Positions 1 through 8,164 of a stretch of 64,000 nt of DNA are shown in pieces. The DNA is from Crossiella equi (GTDB taxonomy: Bacteria; Actinomycetota; Actinomycetes; Mycobacteriales; Pseudonocardiaceae), in NCBI RefSeq assembly GCF_017876755.1, contig NZ_JAGIOO010000001.1:3829786-3893785 (forward strand). Direction: 5' to 3'. The translations under genes were made by a program, and so were the position numbers. Below the pieces are notes generated by a model. The model searched no databases and was not told where the DNA came from. It saw only the letters and a program-made list of their open reading frames with translations. Positions within the stretch are counted from its first letter, which is position 1; each line of letters starts with the position of its first letter.

Positions 1-1305
1 CACCAGCGAGACCTTGTTCAGCAGCTCCTCGGCGTTGACCCTGACCGGCTGCCAGTTGCCCTTGCCCTGGTCGACGAACTTCTGCACGGAGGTGTGGTCG
101 ACCACGGTCCACACCTCCTTGCCGTCCAGCCGCCAGGTGGGGCGGCTGAGGTCGGAGGCGGTGGCGGCCACGTACAGCTCGCGCGGGCCGCCGATGCGCA
201 GGTTCACGTTGTTGCCCGCCCGGGCGACCACGGCCAGCGGGCCGTCCTTGGTCGGCGACTGCGAGGCGGTGACCACGGACAGCTCGCCGCTGCCCGCGGC
301 GCCCGGGATGCGGCCGTCGTTCTCGGTCAGCAGGTAGCGCACCGTGTTCTGCACGACGGCCATGTCCTTGGCCTCCGGGCTCGGCGAGGTGCGCGCCTCG
401 TACTTGGCCACGTCGCCCGCACGCCAGTCCTGCTGCGGCGGCAGCAGCGGCACGCCGTCGCTGAGCAGCCGGATGCGGCTGTTGGACACCGTCTGGAGCG
501 ACAGCACGACCTGCGCGGCGATCAGCTGGCGGGTCTCGGTCAGCACGTCGGCCAGCCCGGTCAGGTTGACCCCGACCGCGCCGTCGGTCAGGTCGGTGAC
601 GTTGTTGACCAGGTTGGCCCCGCCGGGCAGCGCGGTGCGGACCGCGTTGCGCAGCGCCTGGGACGGTCCCTTGATCAGCAGGTCCATCGTGCGCTGCGGC
701 AGCGTGCTGGTCGGGCGCAGCGAGATGTAGCGCAGGTCCCGGACCACGGTGGGGCTGTCCGGGGCGAGGAAGGCCAGGCGCACCGGCTTGTAGTTGTGGT
801 CCATGCCGGTGCGGGTGACCAGCACCTCCTGCGGCGGCGTGACGATGCGCCACTGGGAGCCGGAGCGGCGCACCGGCACCGACAGGTCGAGCTCCTTGTA
901 GTCCGGCGTGAAGTCGCCGTCCTGGCCGAGCGTGCCGATGCGCTTGCCGCGCACGGACACGGTCTGGTTGTCGCTGTCGCCGCCGGAGCTGACCAGGGTG
1001 GCGAAGTCGTCGTCGATGACGGTGAGCTGCTTGCGGTCGTCCCAGGACTTCTGCAGCTCCGGCACCAGGTACTGCCGGGCCTCGCTGCGGCTGGACTCGG
1101 GCTTGGCCGAGGCGCCGACGAAGTTGCGGACCATCACCGCCGGGTCCTCCAGGCCCTTCGGCGCGTCCACCGTGCTGGCGCGGCCCGGTTCCCCCGCGCT
1201 GGTGGGGATGGCCTTCAGCTCGGTGTTCTCGGGGATCGCGGCACAGGCCGCGGCGGTCAGCACGACACCGACGGCGCACAGCGCCCGCAGTCCTCGCCTC
1301 TTCAT
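1..1305 (-). CDS. lpqB: Lipoprotein LpqB, 3' end missing
   Basis: This is the MtrB-associated lipoprotein LpqB, a membrane-anchored exported protein that in mycobacteria modulates signalling by the MtrAB two-component system. Only the first 435 residues are present, because the gene runs off the left edge. Family members are usually somewhat under 600 residues, so the C-terminal part is missing. The N-terminus is a basic stretch followed by a hydrophobic segment ending in a lipobox (TAAAC, lipidated Cys21). A GerMN-type region is expected around residues 200-300. The ATG at 1305 overlaps the mtrB stop codon as ATGA, which indicates translational coupling in an mtrA-mtrB-lpqB operon. The gene order and lipobox make the identification firm. 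Confidence 0.93.
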   Translation of the reverse strand, partial: MKRRGLRALCAVGVVLTAAACAAIPENTELKAIPTSAGEPGRASTVDAPKGLEDPAVMVRNFVGASAKPESSRSEARQYLVPELQKSWDDRKQLTVIDDDFATLVSSGGDSDNQTVSVRGKRIGTLGQDGDFTPDYKELDLSVPVRRSGSQWRIVTPPQEVLVTRTGMDHNYKPVRLAFLAPDSPTVVRDLRYISLRPTSTLPQRTMDLLIKGPSQALRNAVRTALPGGANLVNNVTDLTDGAVGVNLTGLADVLTETRQLIAAQVVLSLQTVSNSRIRLLSDGVPLLPPQQDWRAGDVAKYEARTSPSPEAKDMAVVQNTVRYLLTENDGRIPGAAGSGELSVVTASQSPTKDGPLAVVARAGNNVNLRIGGPRELYVAATASDLSRPTWRLDGKEVWTVVDHTSVQKFVDQGKGNWQPVRVNAEELLNKVSLV

Positions 1306-3059
1306 TCCAGCGCTTCCTCGTCTCCTGCGGGCCCCGCGGTGACCGACACGGCCGCGGGCGGCTGGTCGGCCTTGGGGTTCGGGGGCGGCAGCGGCAGCGG
1401 GCTGCCGTGCAGCTCCACGTCCTGGGTCCGAGGCAGAGTCAACCGGAAGCAGGCACCCTTGCCCAGCTCGCCCCAGGCTTCCAGCCAGCCGCCGTGCAGC
1501 CGGGCGTCCTCGATGCTGATCGAGAGCCCGAGCCCGGTGCCGCCGGTCTGCCGGTCGCGCGAGGGGTCGGCACGCCAGAACCGCGTGAACACCAGCTCGG
1601 CCTCGCCAGGGCGCAGGCCGACACCGTGGTCGCGCACCGTGAAGGCGATCGCGTGCTTGTCGGCGGCGAGCTGCACCTGCACCGGCTGGCCCTCGCCGTG
1701 GTCGATGGCGTTGGCCAGCAGGTTGCGCAGGATGCGCTCCAGCCGCCGGGCGTCCACCTCGGCGGTGACCTCGTGCTCGGGCAGGTACAGCTCCACCGGC
1801 ACGCCGGCCTTGCCGGAGATGACGCGCGTGGTGTCGACCGCGCGGCCCACGATGCCGCGCACGTCGATGGTGTCCAGGGACAGGTCGGCCACGCCCGCGT
1901 CCAGGCGGCTGATCTCCAGCAGGTCGGCCAGCAGCGCCTCGAACCGGTCGAGCTCGGCGACCAGCAGCTCGGTGGAGCGGGCCAGGCCCTGCGGGAACTG
2001 CTCGCGGGAGGCGTGCAGCACGTCGGCGGCCATGCGCACGGTGGTCAGCGGGGTGCGCAGCTCGTGCGAGACGTCTGAGGTGAACCGGCGCTGCAGCTGG
2101 CCGAACTCCTCCAGCTGCTGGATCTGCCGTTGCAGGCTCGCGGCCATCTCGTTGAAGGACTCCGACAGCCGGGCCACGTCGTCCTCGCCGACGGCGTGCA
2201 TGCGCTCGTCGAGCTTGCCGTCGGCGAAGCGCTCGGCGACCTCGGCGGCCTCGCGCACCGGGCGCACCACCTGCCGGGTGACCAGGTTGGTGATCCCGGC
2301 CAGCAGGAACAGCAGCACCACGCCGCCGATGGTGAGCGTGCTCTGCACGACCTCGACGGTGCGCTGCTCGGAGGTGAGCGGGAAGAGCAGGTACAGCTGC
2401 ATGCTGCGCACGGCCCCGGCCACCGGCATGCCGACGATCAGCATGGTGACCTTGGTCTGGTCGCGCTGCACGGTCTGGATCTGGGTGGCCTGCTTGCCCA
2501 GCTGGACGTCGCGGCGCATCTCCGTGGAGACGTCCTGGAACGGCCCCGCCGAGGGCACCCGCATGCCGGGCAGCGGGTCGATCCCGCCGTCGGCCAGCAC
2601 CGGCTCGAACACGCCCGCGGCCGAGGCCGAGGCGGCGATGTCGCTCTCCGGCGCGCTCAGCTTGCGCACCGCCTGGGTCAGCCCGGCGGTGAGCAGCTCC
2701 GGGCTGGAGGTGTCCACGGCGAGCAGCTCGCGCTGGGCCACCTCGGCGGTGGCCCGCGTCTGCGCGATGGCCGCTTCTTCCTTGGTGTTGAGCAGCCGGT
2801 CGGTGACCTGCGTCTGGAGCACGATGCCCAGGACGAAGACCACGGCCGAGGACAGCGCGAGGGTGCTCACGACAACCCGCAGCTGCAGCGATCGGCGCCA
2901 CAGCGCGGCGAAGGCCCGCCAGCGTCGCCGACCCTGGTAGGCCAGTCGCTTGCACTGGCGTACCAGGGTCGGGAACCGACGTCGGGGAGCCGTCACGACC
3001 GTCCACTCGGGACGGTCACGGACGGGTTGGTCACGGAGGGCCGGCCTTGTACCCGACAC
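1302..3059 (-). CDS. mtrB: Sensor histidine kinase MtrB
   Basis: Membrane sensor kinase of the MtrAB system, which controls cell division and wall metabolism. Visible parts of the 585-residue product are: first membrane helix about 60-82, extracytoplasmic loop to about 240, second helix about 242-262, HAMP domain about 262-312, dimerisation helix with phospho-acceptor His332 (SHELRTPL), N box near Asn447/450, G1 box DHGVG at 477-481 and G2 box GGTGLGL at 506-512. The GTG at 3059 overlaps the end of mtrA by 29 bases. An in-frame GTG at 2996, just past the mtrA stop, is an alternative that would remove 21 residues. The stop overlaps the lpqB start. The C-terminal tail after the kinase core is proline-rich. 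Confidence 0.95.
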   Translation of the reverse strand: MSGTRPALRDQPVRDRPEWTVVTAPRRRFPTLVRQCKRLAYQGRRRWRAFAALWRRSLQLRVVVSTLALSSAVVFVLGIVLQTQVTDRLLNTKEEAAIAQTRATAEVAQRELLAVDTSSPELLTAGLTQAVRKLSAPESDIAASASAAGVFEPVLADGGIDPLPGMRVPSAGPFQDVSTEMRRDVQLGKQATQIQTVQRDQTKVTMLIVGMPVAGAVRSMQLYLLFPLTSEQRTVEVVQSTLTIGGVVLLFLLAGITNLVTRQVVRPVREAAEVAERFADGKLDERMHAVGEDDVARLSESFNEMAASLQRQIQQLEEFGQLQRRFTSDVSHELRTPLTTVRMAADVLHASREQFPQGLARSTELLVAELDRFEALLADLLEISRLDAGVADLSLDTIDVRGIVGRAVDTTRVISGKAGVPVELYLPEHEVTAEVDARRLERILRNLLANAIDHGEGQPVQVQLAADKHAIAFTVRDHGVGLRPGEAELVFTRFWRADPSRDRQTGGTGLGLSISIEDARLHGGWLEAWGELGKGACFRLTLPRTQDVELHGSPLPLPPPNPKADQPPAAVSVTAGPAGDEEALE

Positions 3060-3717
3060 CGCGGACGGTCAGCACGACCTCCGGGCGCTCCGGGTCCCTC
3101 TCCACCTTGGACCGCAGCCGCTGCACGTGCACGTTGACCAGGCGGGTGTCCGCCGCGTGCCGGTAGCCCCACACCTGCTCCAGGAGCACCTCTCGGGTGA
3201 ACACCTGGCGCGGCTTGCGGGCCAGCGCGACCAGCAGGTCGAACTCCAGCGGGGTCAGCTGGATGGCCTTGCCCTCCCTGGTGACCTCGTGCCCGGGCAC
3301 GTCGATGGTCAGGTCGCCGATGGCGAGGACCTCGGCCGGTTCGGCCTCGGTTCGCCGCAGGCGGGCCCTGATCCGGGCGACCAGCTCCTTGGGCTTGAAC
3401 GGCTTCACCACGTAGTCGTCGGCCCCGGACTCCAGGCCGAGCACGATGTCCACGGTGTCGCTCTTGGCAGTGAGCATGACGATCGGGATGCCGGACTCCG
3501 ACCGGATGGCCTTGCAGACGTCGATGCCGTTCATCCCAGGCAGCATCAGGTCAAGCAGCACCAGGTCCGGTTTGAGCTCGCGGAGGGCGGGCAATGCCCG
3601 CGTCCCGTCCCCGACGACGGCGGTGTCGAAGCCTTCACCGCGGAGAACGATGGTCAACATCTCCGCCAGCGCCGGGTCGTCATCCACCACGAGTACGCGC
3701 GCCTTCATTGGCCACAT
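3031..3717 (-). CDS. mtrA: Response regulator MtrA
   Basis: OmpR-family DNA-binding response regulator paired with MtrB. Starting at the ATG at 3717 gives 228 residues, the same length as M. tuberculosis MtrA, with the same spacing from start to the acidic pocket (VDDD at 11-14) and phospho-acceptor Asp56 in LLDLMLPG. The receiver domain spans about 7-118, and the winged-helix domain with its typical ending (VRGVGYKAG) fills the rest. The frame stays open upstream to 3909, but that extension has no family counterpart. A second ATG at 3708 would shorten the product by three codons. It is the first gene of the mtrA-mtrB-lpqB operon. In mycobacteria tmk and ahcY sit directly upstream; here a VOC gene intervenes before tmk. 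Confidence 0.96.
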   Translation of the reverse strand: MWPMKARVLVVDDDPALAEMLTIVLRGEGFDTAVVGDGTRALPALRELKPDLVLLDLMLPGMNGIDVCKAIRSESGIPIVMLTAKSDTVDIVLGLESGADDYVVKPFKPKELVARIRARLRRTEAEPAEVLAIGDLTIDVPGHEVTREGKAIQLTPLEFDLLVALARKPRQVFTREVLLEQVWGYRHAADTRLVNVHVQRLRSKVERDPERPEVVLTVRGVGYKAGPP

Positions 3718-4024
3718 GTTTCCACTGCCCGCCGGTCTCGTGCGAACCACCCGTTGACCATTGCCGCCGTTTGCAGACCCGTTCGTTATCGATCGAGCAC
3801 TTTCCACGCCACCCAGTTGCCCGATCGGGCTGTTACCCAGAGTTGTTCGCCCGTGCCTTTCCATCACCACGACCTCCCGCCCGGTGGAGACGGCGACGTT
3901 GCCGCTCACCGCCTACAGCGCTCGCCGATCGCTCCGCGTTACCTATTTGCGACCAATCGAGTCAATTTTGTCAACTTGCCCGGGGGTATAGTTGAAACTT
4001 GAACTACCAGTGGAGGGAACGAAC
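3718..4024. other. Intergenic region upstream of mtrA and the VOC gene
   Basis: About 307 bases between divergently transcribed mtrA and the VOC gene, AT-richer than its surroundings near 3930-4010. A TTGACA-like hexamer reads on the minus strand (3969-3974), and a TATAGT hexamer reads on the plus strand at 3987-3992. Promoters for both directions probably lie here, but no full -35/-10 pair with standard spacing is clear. GGAGGG at 4012-4017 is the ribosome-binding site of the VOC gene. I see no coding potential of its own. Confidence 0.5.
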
Positions 4025-4513
4025 ATGGCCATCCGCCGCTTGAACCACGCGGTGCTCTACGTCCGGGACGTCACCCGCAGCCTGGCGTTTTACCAGGACG
4101 TGCTGGGTTTCCGGGTCGTGCACCAGTTCCCCGGCGCCGCCTTCCTGCAGGCCCCGGACTCCGACAACGACCACGACCTGGGCCTGTTCCAGATCGGCGA
4201 GCAGGCGGGCCCGTCCACCGCGGGCCGGGAGAGCGTGGGCCTCTACCACCTGGCCTGGTCGGTGACCACGCTGACCGACCTGGCCGAGCACGCGGCCCGG
4301 CTGCGCGCGGCGGGCGCCCTGGTCGGCGCCTCGGACCACATCACGACCAAGGCCCTCTACGCCAAGGACCCGGACGGGCTGGAGTTCGAGGTGTCGTGGC
4401 TGGTTCCACTCGACCGGGTGACGGCGGACATGCGCGCCCACCCCAAGACACTGCCACTGGACCTGGACGCGGAAATCGCCCAATGGGGTGGCGACCTGGT
4501 AGGGGCTCTGTAG
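4025..4513 (+). CDS. VOC-family (glyoxalase/dioxygenase-like) protein
   Basis: A 162-residue protein of the vicinal-oxygen-chelate superfamily, made of two beta-alpha-beta-beta-beta modules. The likely metal ligands are His8 (LNHAVLYV), His75 (LYHLAW) and Glu122 (LEFEV), the His-His-Glu pattern of extradiol dioxygenases and glyoxalases. The DPDG turn before the last strand is typical. The start is the ATG at 4025, with GGAGGG seven bases upstream. It sits between mtrA and tmk, where mycobacteria have no gene, and is transcribed away from mtrA and towards tmk. The superfamily covers dioxygenases, isomerases and resistance proteins, so the substrate cannot be named. Confidence 0.85.
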   Translation: MAIRRLNHAVLYVRDVTRSLAFYQDVLGFRVVHQFPGAAFLQAPDSDNDHDLGLFQIGEQAGPSTAGRESVGLYHLAWSVTTLTDLAEHAARLRAAGALVGASDHITTKALYAKDPDGLEFEVSWLVPLDRVTADMRAHPKTLPLDLDAEIAQWGGDLVGAL

Positions 4514-4664
4514 GACTGGCGCGCGGGCGACGCAGGCGTCGGCGCGTCGAGGACGCGACAAGGTCACGCGAAAACACAACAGCCAGCCGGGTGGCGGCCG
4601 ACGGGGAAGGGCGGCGCAGGCCGGGCGGGGGGGTGCCGGTGTTCCGCGGGGTTGTGGTCCTGGG

Positions 4665-5318
4665 TCAGCCCAGGACCAGGTCCGCCAGCTGGCTGAAGTC
4701 GACCTGGGAGACGCCGTCGACCACGTGCCAGTCGGCGAGCCAGTGCTCGGCGGCCAGCTGTTCGTAGACCTTGGCGCAGCGGGCCTGCAGGCCCGCGTCG
4801 GTCTCGTAGGAGTCGCGGGCGCGGTCGGCGTCCTCGGACTCCCGGTGGATGGCGCGGGCGGCGGCGACCTCGACCGGGACCTGGAGCAGCAGGTGCAGAT
4901 CCGGGGTCGGGCAGCCGAAGCGGGTGACCTCCAGGTCGTAGGCCCAGCCGACGAACTCGCCGTGGGCGTCCTGGTGCAGGCGGGCCGCGCAGTAGGCCGC
5001 GTTGCTGGCGATGTAGCGGTCCAGCAGGACCACGTCGTGGGTGGCCAGGTCCGCGCGCAGGGAGTCGGCCGCGCCCCGGCGGTCCAGGGCGTAGAGCACG
5101 GCCATCGCGTAGACCGAGTCGACCGTGTCGCCCAGACGGCCCTGGAGGGCGTCGCGGACCAGGTCCGCGTGCACGTCCTCGTCGTAGCGGGGGAAGGCCC
5201 GGCGGGCCACCGTGCGGCCCCGGGCCGTCAGTTCGGCGGTGAGCGCTTCGGCCAGCGTGCGCTTGCCCGCTCCGTCCAGACCTTCGATGACCACCAGTCG
5301 ACCCACGCCGGTATTCAA
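4665..5318 (-). CDS. tmk: Thymidylate kinase
   Basis: Phosphorylates dTMP to dTDP for DNA synthesis. The 217-residue product has the P-loop GLDGAGKRT at about 13-21, FPRY at 42-45, the DRY motif at 100-102 and a lid region rich in Arg/Asp (DRARDSYE), in the arrangement of mycobacterial thymidylate kinase. The frame opens with TTG at 5318. A GTG at 5306 (VGRLVVIEG) is an equally possible start, and neither has a clear ribosome-binding site. Its promoter must lie close to a strong hairpin at 5335-5379 that ends the upstream operon. It keeps its ancestral place near mtrA, apart from the inserted VOC gene. Confidence 0.93.
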   Translation of the reverse strand: MNTGVGRLVVIEGLDGAGKRTLAEALTAELTARGRTVARRAFPRYDEDVHADLVRDALQGRLGDTVDSVYAMAVLYALDRRGAADSLRADLATHDVVLLDRYIASNAAYCAARLHQDAHGEFVGWAYDLEVTRFGCPTPDLHLLLQVPVEVAAARAIHRESEDADRARDSYETDAGLQARCAKVYEQLAAEHWLADWHVVDGVSQVDFSQLADLVLG

Positions 5319-5334
5319 CCCGACGCGGGATCGG

Positions 5335-5379
5335 GGTCCGTGGGGCGGGGGCTTCCGGGCAACGCCCGCCCCACGGACC
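5335..5379. terminator. 15-bp perfect hairpin between the secreted-protein operon and tmk
   Basis: Perfect inverted repeat with 15-bp GC-rich arms at 5335-5349 and 5365-5379 and a 15-base loop. It lies just after the 5394-6817 operon and just before tmk, all on the minus strand. It is the likely transcription end of the protease operon, so tmk would need its own promoter. There is no long U tract, as is common in actinobacterial terminators. Confidence 0.75.
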
Positions 5380-5393
5380 TCGCGGTGTCCGCT

Positions 5394-6170
5394 CTACGCC
5401 CTGCGGCGGAGGAACACCGAGCCGAGCCCGAGCACCAGCAGGGATCCCACCAGCACGAGGACCAGCGGCAGGGACGTGCCGGTCTCGGGCTGGGTGGCGG
5501 CGTAGCCGTAACCACCGGCGTTGCCGCTCTGGGCGTAGCTCGAACCCGCCTGCTTGTCGCCGTAGCGACCGGCGACGGCGCGCTGGTAGTCCCGCACGGA
5601 CTGCGGGGCGGCCTCGGCGTCCAGGCGGCGCACCTGGTCCCCGTCGACCGCGTACCAGGCGTTGATCTGCGGTTCCTGCAGCAGGTAGGCGCCCTGCGGC
5701 AGCTTGGCCGCGTAGTCGTGCTCCCGGGTGCCGACGGCGATGTTGCCGACCTGCCAGGAGCCCTTCTCGTCCCGGACCGTCCACAGGGTCGCGCTGGCCG
5801 CGCCCTGGGTGGCGGGCACCGCGACGTAGGCCAGGTTGCCCGGCGCCGCGCTGGTGCCGTTGACGAAGTCCTTGGCCAGCTGGAACACCGGCACCGGCTT
5901 CGGCGCGACGGCGATCTCCGCCCCGGCGTCCAGACCGGGCGCGCCGCCCGTGCTGGACAGGCCACCGGTGCTGGAGGAGTTCGGCCCGGACTGGAAGAAC
6001 CGGCCGAGCACCTCCTTCACCGAGGGGTTGGCCGCGGCCTGGCTGGCCGCCGCCAGGTCCTGTGCGGACGGGGCCCCGGCCGACGGTGCGGCGGTGGCGC
6101 CCCAGCCCCCGGTGAGCAGCAGTCCCGCGCCGAGCGCGGCGGTCACGAGCGTCCGAGCGATCGCGCGCAT
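5394..6170 (-). CDS. Secreted protein with a sorting-signal-like C-terminus
   Basis: A 258-residue exported protein of unknown function. Residues 1-28 form a signal peptide ending near TAA. The middle has a Ser/Gly-rich linker and a mixed alpha/beta region with several Trp and Tyr residues. The C-terminus reads QPETG, then a hydrophobic segment of about 22 residues, then RRRA. This is the layout of a sortase substrate (LPXTG or LAXTG class) with Gln in place of Leu at the first position. Otherwise it is a simple C-terminal membrane anchor. The ATG at 6170 has AGGAGG upstream, overlapping the stop codon of the papain-like protease gene, so the two are co-translated. The context suggests a partner, substrate or inhibitor of that protease; this is inference. 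Confidence 0.8.
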   Translation of the reverse strand: MRAIARTLVTAALGAGLLLTGGWGATAAPSAGAPSAQDLAAASQAAANPSVKEVLGRFFQSGPNSSSTGGLSSTGGAPGLDAGAEIAVAPKPVPVFQLAKDFVNGTSAAPGNLAYVAVPATQGAASATLWTVRDEKGSWQVGNIAVGTREHDYAAKLPQGAYLLQEPQINAWYAVDGDQVRRLDAEAAPQSVRDYQRAVAGRYGDKQAGSSYAQSGNAGGYGYAATQPETGTSLPLVLVLVGSLLVLGLGSVFLRRRA

Positions 6171-6175
6171 CGCGC

Positions 6176-6817
6176 TCACCTCCTGATCCCGGTCAGCGTG
6201 TGCGTCCAGGTGAACTGCGAGTTGCTGCGGTAGAAGGCGTAGGTGCCCCAGTTGTAGCGGCTGCTGGAGCCCCACGGGTCGCCCCAGTACACCCAGTTCT
6301 TCGTGGTGTCGTAGCCGTAGAGCACGTGCATGTGCCCGCCGCCGGAGCTCCAGCCGATGCGGGTCTCGATCGGCTGGTCGGCCGCGACCTGCTGCTGGAT
6401 GGTGGCGTAGGTCAGCGTGTTGCTCAGGTAGCTGCCCGGGTTGGTGAAGTTGAGCTTGCGCAGGGCGTTCTGCACCTCGCCCAGGTGGGCCTGGTCGTTG
6501 GGGCAGTTCGCGCTGGTGGACCGGTTCTTGGCCAGGGCGCAGAAGTTGTTCTGCGTGATCGAGACACCGTGCCAGGCGGCGATGGTGTTCCCGGCGGCCG
6601 CCCAGCACCAGTTGGTCTGCTGCTGGGCCTGCATGGAGATGTCGACGCGGTAGGACGCGGGCAGGGCCGCGGCCTGGAGGGTGGCGACCTGGGTGTCCGA
6701 CACCGGTGCGGTGTTCGGCGCCGGTGCGGCGGCAGCGGCGGCGGGGACGATCAGCCAGGCGGCCAGGACCGAGGCCAAGCCGCCCACGACCCTGTTCAGT
6801 GCGGACCTCCGTGACAC
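6176..6817 (-). CDS. Secreted papain-like cysteine protease (C70/C39-like)
   Basis: A 213-residue exported cysteine peptidase. A signal peptide (about 1-31, Ala-rich end) precedes a papain-like fold. The oxyanion Gln and nucleophile are seen in QQQTNWCWAA (Cys71), the catalytic His in GGGH (His162), and an acidic residue in WGDPW (Asp180). This pattern matches the AvrRpt2/C70 and C39-like families. Cys93 and Cys105 could form a disulfide. The start is GTG at 6817 with GAGGAG upstream. It is first in a two-gene operon with the 5394-6170 gene (five-base gap) and divergent from an HTH regulator. The substrate is unknown. Confidence 0.85.
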   Translation of the reverse strand: MSRRSALNRVVGGLASVLAAWLIVPAAAAAAPAPNTAPVSDTQVATLQAAALPASYRVDISMQAQQQTNWCWAAAGNTIAAWHGVSITQNNFCALAKNRSTSANCPNDQAHLGEVQNALRKLNFTNPGSYLSNTLTYATIQQQVAADQPIETRIGWSSGGGHMHVLYGYDTTKNWVYWGDPWGSSSRYNWGTYAFYRSNSQFTWTHTLTGIRR

Positions 6818-7032
6818 GGTGGTCTCCTCTCGCCTCTCGTCCGGGGCCCCCGTGCCGCAGGGTTGACGCGGGGGCTGGGCCGGACGGTGGTTGCGGAAGA
6901 GTCCGGTGCAATCGGTTGAGTGACAACCGCCACTGGTCGGGCTGAAACCCCGGACAGGACCGTTCCGGGCCGGCCCAGGTACCCAGAACGCGGGACAAAT
7001 TCGCCTGACCAGGTATTACTTCTCTTGTCGAT

Positions 7033-7085
7033 CACTCTTCCGAGTGGTTAGCGTGAACGTTCACACCCCGTTCACACCGCGTGAA
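7033..7085. promoter_or_regulatory. Cluster of palindromes in the protease/HTH divergent promoter
   Basis: Three inverted repeats lie within 53 bases. CACTC-TTCC-GAGTG is at 7033-7046, the perfect 12-mer GTGAACGTTCAC at 7053-7064, and TTCAC-ACCGC-GTGAA at 7071-7085. A TAGCGT hexamer at 7049-7054, with TTGTCG 18 bases before it, resembles an actinobacterial promoter for the rightward HTH gene. The central palindrome would overlap its -10 and start region. The 291-base region 6818-7108 holds no gene. Confidence 0.55.
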
Positions 7086-7108
7086 AACCGGGGCGGAAGG
7101 CGGTGCGC

Positions 7109-8053
7109 ATGGCCTCGGAGCTGCCCGACGGGCTTGTGGACGCGCTGCGCTACGGCCCGTTCCACCGCGCGCTGCGCGAGGCGATCGCCTTCCGCGGCCT
7201 GTCCCTGGCACGCATCACCGCGCACCTGCGGCGCCTGGGCATCAGCACCGGGCAGTCCACGCTGAGCTACTGGCAACGCGGCCTGCGCCACCCGGAGGTG
7301 CCCGCATCCCTGCCCACCGTGCGCGCCCTGGAGGCGGTGCTGCGCCTGCCCTCGGACGCGCTGGTGGTGCTGGTCGGCCCGCAGCACCGGCCGCCGGGCC
7401 ACGACCGCGAGCCGACCACCTCCTTCGCCGACCTGGTCGAGGTCGGCACCATCACCGAGGGCCTGCTCGCCGAGCTGGACGCGACCAGCGACGCCCATCG
7501 CGGCAACGCGGCGATGCGGGTGCGCATGGTGCGCGAGGTGGTGGCCTTCAACGCCGACCGCCGCCAGCGCTGCGTCACGGCCCAGCTGGTGGTCCGGGCG
7601 GTCCAGCCGGGCCCGTACCGGTATCTGGCCGTATATCACGGCGATGACGGCGCGGACATGGCCAAGGCGGTCGTGCGGGCCGAACAGGGCTGCCGGGTGG
7701 GCCGGGTGCGCACCCGGGCGGGCGGTACCGGGGCGATGGCGGTGGAGCTGCTGTTCGACCGGCGGCTGGCCGAGGGCGAGACGCACGTGTTCGAGTACTC
7801 GGTCACCGACGCGACCGGGGCGGAGTCGCCGGGCTACCACCGGATGCTGCGCAGCCCGTGCGAGTCCTACCTGTTGCAGCTGGACTTCCACCGCAAAGTG
7901 CTCCCCGCGCGGTGTGTTCGCCGCGTGCTGGCCCGGGAGGACGCACTTCCGGTGGAATCCGAGGATCTGGTCTGCACGGCGGAAGGCCTGGTCAGCGCAT
8001 ACTTCGCTCAGGTGGGGCCCGGTCTCGCGGGCATCGCCGTGGAGTGGAGGTAG
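7109..8053 (+). CDS. HTH (XRE-like) regulatory protein
   Basis: A 314-residue protein with an N-terminal helix-turn-helix of the XRE/lambda-repressor type at about 18-65 (LARITAHL, STLSYWQRG). A C-terminal domain of about 240 residues follows, which I do not recognise. The ATG at 7109 has GGAAGG eight bases upstream; a GTG six bases earlier is too close to it. The gene is divergent from the secreted protease operon, across a region with three palindromes that could be its own operators. Its stop lies two bases before a 34-codon gene. The long C-terminal part, with Cys, Arg and aromatic residues, may bind a ligand or partner. This is a proposed rather than a known role. Confidence 0.75.
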   Translation: MASELPDGLVDALRYGPFHRALREAIAFRGLSLARITAHLRRLGISTGQSTLSYWQRGLRHPEVPASLPTVRALEAVLRLPSDALVVLVGPQHRPPGHDREPTTSFADLVEVGTITEGLLAELDATSDAHRGNAAMRVRMVREVVAFNADRRQRCVTAQLVVRAVQPGPYRYLAVYHGDDGADMAKAVVRAEQGCRVGRVRTRAGGTGAMAVELLFDRRLAEGETHVFEYSVTDATGAESPGYHRMLRSPCESYLLQLDFHRKVLPARCVRRVLAREDALPVESEDLVCTAEGLVSAYFAQVGPGLAGIAVEWR

Positions 8054-8055
8054 GT

Positions 8056-8160
8056 ATGCGGGTGTCGCCGGACGACTCGTGTCCCGCCAGCACGCGGGGG
8101 CACACGTACAAGGTCGTCAAGGGTGAATGGGTGTGCGTGCACTGCGGGCGCCGGATGTGA
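8056..8160 (+). CDS. 34-residue CxxC peptide
   Basis: A very small gene, ATG to TGA, encoding 34 residues with a lone CxxC (Cys27, Cys30) in CVHCGRR, and Cys9 near the N-terminus. It starts two bases after the stop of the HTH gene, and the HTH gene's last codons (GGAGG) form its ribosome-binding site, so it is almost certainly co-translated. The pattern resembles half of a zinc ribbon, which would complete a metal site by dimerising or by pairing with a partner such as the HTH protein. It is followed at once by a strong terminator, which supports it as a true last gene of the operon. Confidence 0.7.
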   Translation: MRVSPDDSCPASTRGHTYKVVKGEWVCVHCGRRM

Positions 8161-8164
8161 AACG

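Noticed and set aside
94-2940. A 948-codon reading frame opposite mtrB and lpqB
   Set aside because: It is rich in His, Arg and Gln as expected for the complement of high-GC coding sequence; the opposite strand holds firm genes.
3718-3909. N-terminal extension of mtrA
   Set aside because: The frame is open, but the family length and first residues fit the ATG at 3717.
4526-4543. Terminator between the VOC gene and tmk
   Set aside because: CGACGC-AG-GCGTCG has a two-base loop, too tight for a hairpin of this size.
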